Positions 61,002 through 64,000 of a DNA stretch of 64,000 bases are shown in pieces; within the stretch, counting starts at the first letter, position 1; every line of letters starts with the position of its first letter. The position numbers and the translations under genes are program-made. The notes beneath the pieces are model-generated. The model ran no database searches, was not told where the DNA came from, and worked only from the letters and a program-made list of their open reading frames with translations. The stretch covers positions 152,904-216,903 of the forward strand of contig JAUIIG010000001.1 of NCBI GenBank assembly GCA_030431875.1, given 5' to 3'. The DNA comes from Alphaproteobacteria bacterium (GTDB lineage: Bacteria > Pseudomonadota > Alphaproteobacteria > Sphingomonadales > Sphingomonadaceae).

Positions 61002-61975
61002 CACTGGTCTCCGTATTGCTGGCAATAGGCGGCAGCCGCGCCGAACAGGCCCGGTTGCGGATGGGTGATAAGCTTTACCGGCAGCTTTTCCATGAGTCCG
61101 GCAAAACGTCCCTTGGCGCAGAATCGCGAGGCGAAGCCCGACTTGGGCAAGTGATCGCGCAGGCGGTAGCCAAGGCCGCCTGCGATGACGACGCCCGCCG
61201 CGCCCTGCGCCAGTGCGAGATCGCCGGCCACCGAGCCGAGGGACAGGCAGAAGCGGTCGACCGCTGCGGCGGCGAGGCTGTCTTCGCCGCTCATGCCCTT
61301 GGTCCAAACTGCCACGTCGTCGAGTTCGGGCACGTTCTTGTGCTCCATCGCGGCGAGCGTTTCGTGGATGTCGACGATGGCCGGACCCGCAACCACGCGC
61401 TCGACGGAGACGCGGGTGTGCCGCTTGCGCAGGCGAGCGAGGATGGCGTCCTCGATCGAGTCCAGCGGGGCGAAGTCGATATGCCCGCCTTCGGTGGCCG
61501 ACACGCGGTATTCGCCCGAAGCCTCACGATAGAGGTGGGCCACGCCGAGCCCGGTGCCCGGCCCCATCACGGTGAGGCGGCCTGTCGCCGGCAGGGGCGT
61601 TTGTGGACCGGCAAGGTGGAGGAACTCGTCCTCGCCCGCACGCGCCACGGCATGGGCGACGGCTTCGAAGTCGTTGACCAGCGTGTAGCTGTCGACCCCG
61701 AGCTTCTCCTTCACTAGCGCCGGACGGATGATCCACGGGTTGTTGGTGAAGCGGATGACCTCTCCGCCAACTGGCCCGGCAATGGCCATGGCGACGCGCG
61801 GGGGCAGGCTGCCGCCCTTGCGCTCGCGGTAGTCTTCCCAGGCGGTCTGGAAGCTGGCGTGATCCTCGGTGTGCAGGGTGACGGGCTCGTCCATGGTGAT
61901 CGTGCCGTCAGCGGCGCGCGTGGCGATGGCAAAGCGGGCATGGGTGCCGCCGATATCGACTGCGACCAGCTCCAT
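61001..61975 (-). CDS. glk: Glucokinase Glk
   Basis: 324 residues, ATG at 61975 overlapping the edd stop as TAATG; longer in-frame text upstream is edd antisense. Motifs: [14 protein letters not shown] (phosphate 1), [20 protein letters not shown] and AGGLGYRL. It belongs to the proteobacterial Glk family (not ROK). It feeds glucose 6-phosphate into the zwf-edd-eda route encoded beside it. Confidence 0.94.
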   Translation of the reverse strand: MELVAVDIGGTHARFAIATRAADGTITMDEPVTLHTEDHASFQTAWEDYRERKGGSLPPRVAMAIAGPVGGEVIRFTNNPWIIRPALVKEKLGVDSYTLVNDFEAVAHAVARAGEDEFLHLAGPQTPLPATGRLTVMGPGTGLGVAHLYREASGEYRVSATEGGHIDFAPLDSIEDAILARLRKRHTRVSVERVVAGPAIVDIHETLAAMEHKNVPELDDVAVWTKGMSGEDSLAAAAVDRFCLSLGSVAGDLALAQGAAGVVIAGGLGYRLRDHLPKSGFASRFCAKGRFAGLMEKLPVKLITHPQPGLFGAAAAYCQQYGDQ

Positions 61976-63789
61976 TACAGGCCTGCGCTCGCCAGCATGG
62001 CGCTGCCGCCCTTTTCTGCTTCGTCGGCCAGGTGACGGAACATGGCGAACATCTCGCGGCCCGTGCCCATGTCGGGTGCCGGATCGGGTGCGGGCGTGCG
62101 TTCGGACAGGTCCGCCGTGGTCGAAAGCTCGCCGGTCTCGGCGCAAAGCCGCACCACGTCGCCATCCTGCAAGCGGGCGAGCGGCCCGCCGCCGAGCGCC
62201 TCGGGCGAGCAGTGGATCGCGGCAGGCACCTTGCCCGATGCTCCCGACATGCGGCCATCGGTGACCAGCGCAACCTTGTAACCGCGATCCTGCAAGACGC
62301 CGAGCGGCGGGGTCAGGCTGTGCAGTTCGGGCATGCCGTTGGCACGCGGGCCCTGGAAGCGCATGACCACGACCACGTCGCGATCGAGTTCGCCAGCCTT
62401 GAAGGCTTCGATAACGTCATGCTGGTCATCGAAGACGCGGCAGGGAGCTTCGACGGTCCAGCGGCTCTTGTCGACGGCGGAAGACTTGAAGCAGGCGCGA
62501 CCGAGGTTGCCGGTGACCAGCTTCATGCCGCCGTCGGGCTGGAACGGATCGCTCGCCGGTCGCAGCATCTCGGTATCGCCGCTGCCGTCGATATCGCGCC
62601 AGTCGAGCCGGTCTTCGTCGAGCCAGGGCTCGCGGCCATAGCCAGCCAGCCCGCGTTCCTCGGCAACGCCAATCACGTCGCCGTGTGCAAGCCCGGCATC
62701 GAGCAGTTCGCCGATCACGTAGCCCATGCCGCCTGCATCGTGGAAGTGGTTCACGTCGCCCGAGCCATTGGGATAGACGCGCGCCAGCAGCGGCACGACG
62801 CTGGAGAGTTCGGAGAGGTCGGTCCAGTCGATCTGCACGCCTGCCGCGCGGGCGAAGGCAGGGATGTGGATCGCGTGGTTGGTGGAGCCGCCCGTGGCGA
62901 GCAGGCCGATGGCGGCGTTGATCACCGCCTTCTCGTCCACGATCTCGCCCAGCGGGCGATAGTCTTTGCCGTGCTTGCCCATGGCGGTGACGCGGTGAAC
63001 GGCGGCGCGGTCAAAGGCCTGCCGCAGCTTGGTGCCGGGCTGGATGAAGGCCGCGCCGGGCACGTGCAGGCCCATCATCTCCATCATCATCTGGTTGGAA
63101 TTGGCCGTGCCGTAGAAGGTGCAGGTGCCGGGTGAGTGGTATGAGCCCAACTCGCTGTCGAGCAGTTCCTGCCGCGTTGCCTTGCCCTCGGCATAGAGCT
63201 GGCGCACGCGCTGCTTCTCCTTGTTGGACACGCCAGACGGCATCGGCCCGCTGGGAACGAAGACCGCAGGCAGGTGGCCGAAGCGCAGGGCGCCCATCAG
63301 CAGGCCTGGAACGATCTTGTCGCAGATGCCCAGCAGCAGCATGCCGTCATACATGGCGTGAGACAGGGCAACGCCGGTCGACAGTGCGATGACATCGCGG
63401 CTGAACAGGCTCAGCTCCATGCCCGTCTCGCCCTGCGTCACCCCGTCACACATGGCTGGCGTGCCACCAGCGACCTGTGCCGTGGCGCCGACTTCGCGGG
63501 CATAGATCTTCAGCCGTTCCGGATAGCGGCCATAGGGCTGATGCGCCGACAGCATGTCGTTGTAGGCACTGACGATCCCGATGTTCGGGCCGGCATTGGT
63601 TTTCAGTGCCTCCTGGTCTTCCTGCGCCCCGGCGAAGGCGTGGGCGAGGTTGGAGCAGGAGACCTGGCTGCGCTCCGGCTGGTTGTCCGCCTCGCGCTTG
63701 ATCAGGTCGAGATAGGCGTTGCGGCTATCGCGCGAGCGATCGATCACCCGCTGGGTCACGCTGGCGATGGTCGGATGCAGGTTACTCAT
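61975..63789 (-). CDS. edd: 6-phosphogluconate dehydratase Edd
   Basis: 604 residues. Fe-S ligands in [33 protein letters not shown] and [22 protein letters not shown], and the family ends in [17 protein letters not shown]. It converts 6-phosphogluconate to KDPG. Its start overlaps the zwf stop by 8 bp. Much longer than the IlvD-like gene at 5.3-7 kb, as expected of Edd. Confidence 0.95.
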   Translation of the reverse strand: MSNLHPTIASVTQRVIDRSRDSRNAYLDLIKREADNQPERSQVSCSNLAHAFAGAQEDQEALKTNAGPNIGIVSAYNDMLSAHQPYGRYPERLKIYAREVGATAQVAGGTPAMCDGVTQGETGMELSLFSRDVIALSTGVALSHAMYDGMLLLGICDKIVPGLLMGALRFGHLPAVFVPSGPMPSGVSNKEKQRVRQLYAEGKATRQELLDSELGSYHSPGTCTFYGTANSNQMMMEMMGLHVPGAAFIQPGTKLRQAFDRAAVHRVTAMGKHGKDYRPLGEIVDEKAVINAAIGLLATGGSTNHAIHIPAFARAAGVQIDWTDLSELSSVVPLLARVYPNGSGDVNHFHDAGGMGYVIGELLDAGLAHGDVIGVAEERGLAGYGREPWLDEDRLDWRDIDGSGDTEMLRPASDPFQPDGGMKLVTGNLGRACFKSSAVDKSRWTVEAPCRVFDDQHDVIEAFKAGELDRDVVVVMRFQGPRANGMPELHSLTPPLGVLQDRGYKVALVTDGRMSGASGKVPAAIHCSPEALGGGPLARLQDGDVVRLCAETGELSTTADLSERTPAPDPAPDMGTGREMFAMFRHLADEAEKGGSAMLASAGL

Positions 63790-64000
63790 GCCAGCTCACT
63801 CCGTCGCGTTCGGCCAGGGCGATGGCGGCGCTCGGTCCCCAGCTGCCCGCGCTGTAGGTCTTGGGCTCCTTGCCTTCCGCTTCCCAGCCGGCGCGGATGG
63901 CGTCGATCCACTTCCACTGTGCTTCCACCTCGTCGCGGCGGACGAACAGCGTCTGGTCGCCGTTGACCAGGTCGAGCAGCAGGCGTTCGTAGGCGATGCG
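63782..64000 (-). CDS. zwf: Glucose-6-phosphate dehydrogenase Zwf, C-terminal part
   Basis: The last 72 codons of a leftward gene that starts beyond the right edge. [29 protein letters not shown] and [10 protein letters not shown] match the conserved C-terminal region of Zwf ([26 protein letters not shown]). First visible gene of the zwf-edd-glk-eda-ppc operon. Confidence 0.93.
   Translation of the reverse strand, partial: RIAYERLLLDLVNGDQTLFVRRDEVEAQWKWIDAIRAGWEAEGKEPKTYSAGSWGPSAAIALAERDGVSWHE

Noticed and set aside
1..64000. Prophage, CRISPR array, insertion sequence
   Set aside because: No regular repeat-spacer array, phage structural genes or transposases were found.

Overview
The window looks like a chromosomal segment of a high-GC alphaproteobacterium of the order Sphingomonadales, probably close to Erythrobacteraceae. 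This is an inference from gene content: a zwf-edd-glk-eda Entner-Doudoroff operon, a class I PHA synthase with a phasin, PhyR-type general stress control, an RcdA (DUF1465) homologue, large TonB-dependent receptors and a TPR-sulfotransferase beside one of them. I see no prophage, no insertion-sequence transposase and no CRISPR array.

Layout. 1-5.3 kb: a leftward gene pair resembling the two-subunit hydroquinone 1,2-dioxygenase (the larger subunit runs off the window), a divergent aldehyde dehydrogenase, tRNA-Thr and tRNA-Cys, an FAD oxidoreductase and a PilZ protein. 5.3-10.5 kb: IlvD/Edd-family dehydratase, MFS transporter, winged-helix regulator and AlaC-like aminotransferase, all leftward. 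10.6-14 kb: phaC, a phasin behind a repeat-flanked promoter, and clpS. 14-20.7 kb: an unknown lipoprotein, lptF-lptG, a mini-lipoprotein, and a desaturase and an acetyltransferase-like gene flanking a perfect FNR-type box. 20.7-22.3 kb: a stress-response module with a single-domain receiver, a candidate leftward small RNA and phyR. 23.7-31.5 kb: a catabolic region with three tandem cupin dioxygenase-like genes, SDR, MBL hydrolase, zinc alcohol dehydrogenase, a frameshifted MFS gene, a VOC protein, a class II aldolase and an orphan [2Fe-2S] protein. 31.5-37 kb: a siderophore receptor with a Fur box, arsC-like, lipB, a CitE-like gene. 37-42.5 kb: EamA and DUF2254 membrane proteins, a GIY-YIG gene enclosed by 36-bp perfect inverted repeats, nadA, a BCCT transporter. 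42.5-50.6 kb: an AT-rich leader, a second TonB receptor, TPR-sulfotransferase, csaA, MFS, MBL, rcdA. 50.7-57.5 kb: two YdcH-like genes, ptsP, rodZ, cpoB, tilS, an L,D-transpeptidase. 57.6-64 kb: the leftward operon zwf-edd-glk-eda-ppc with overlapping stop and start codons.

Most notable observations: (1) a candidate stress small RNA divergent from phyR, with its own EcfG-like promoter, a C-rich hairpin loop and a Rho-independent terminator; phyR itself has a consensus EcfG promoter. (2) The GIY-YIG gene that almost exactly fills the space between perfect inverted repeats. (3) The triple-cupin operon with a palindromic operator. (4) A PEP carboxylase-like protein in the Entner-Doudoroff operon that departs from the family at catalytic motifs. 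(5) A phasin with a histone-like lysine/alanine tail under a promoter bracketed by PhaR-like repeats.
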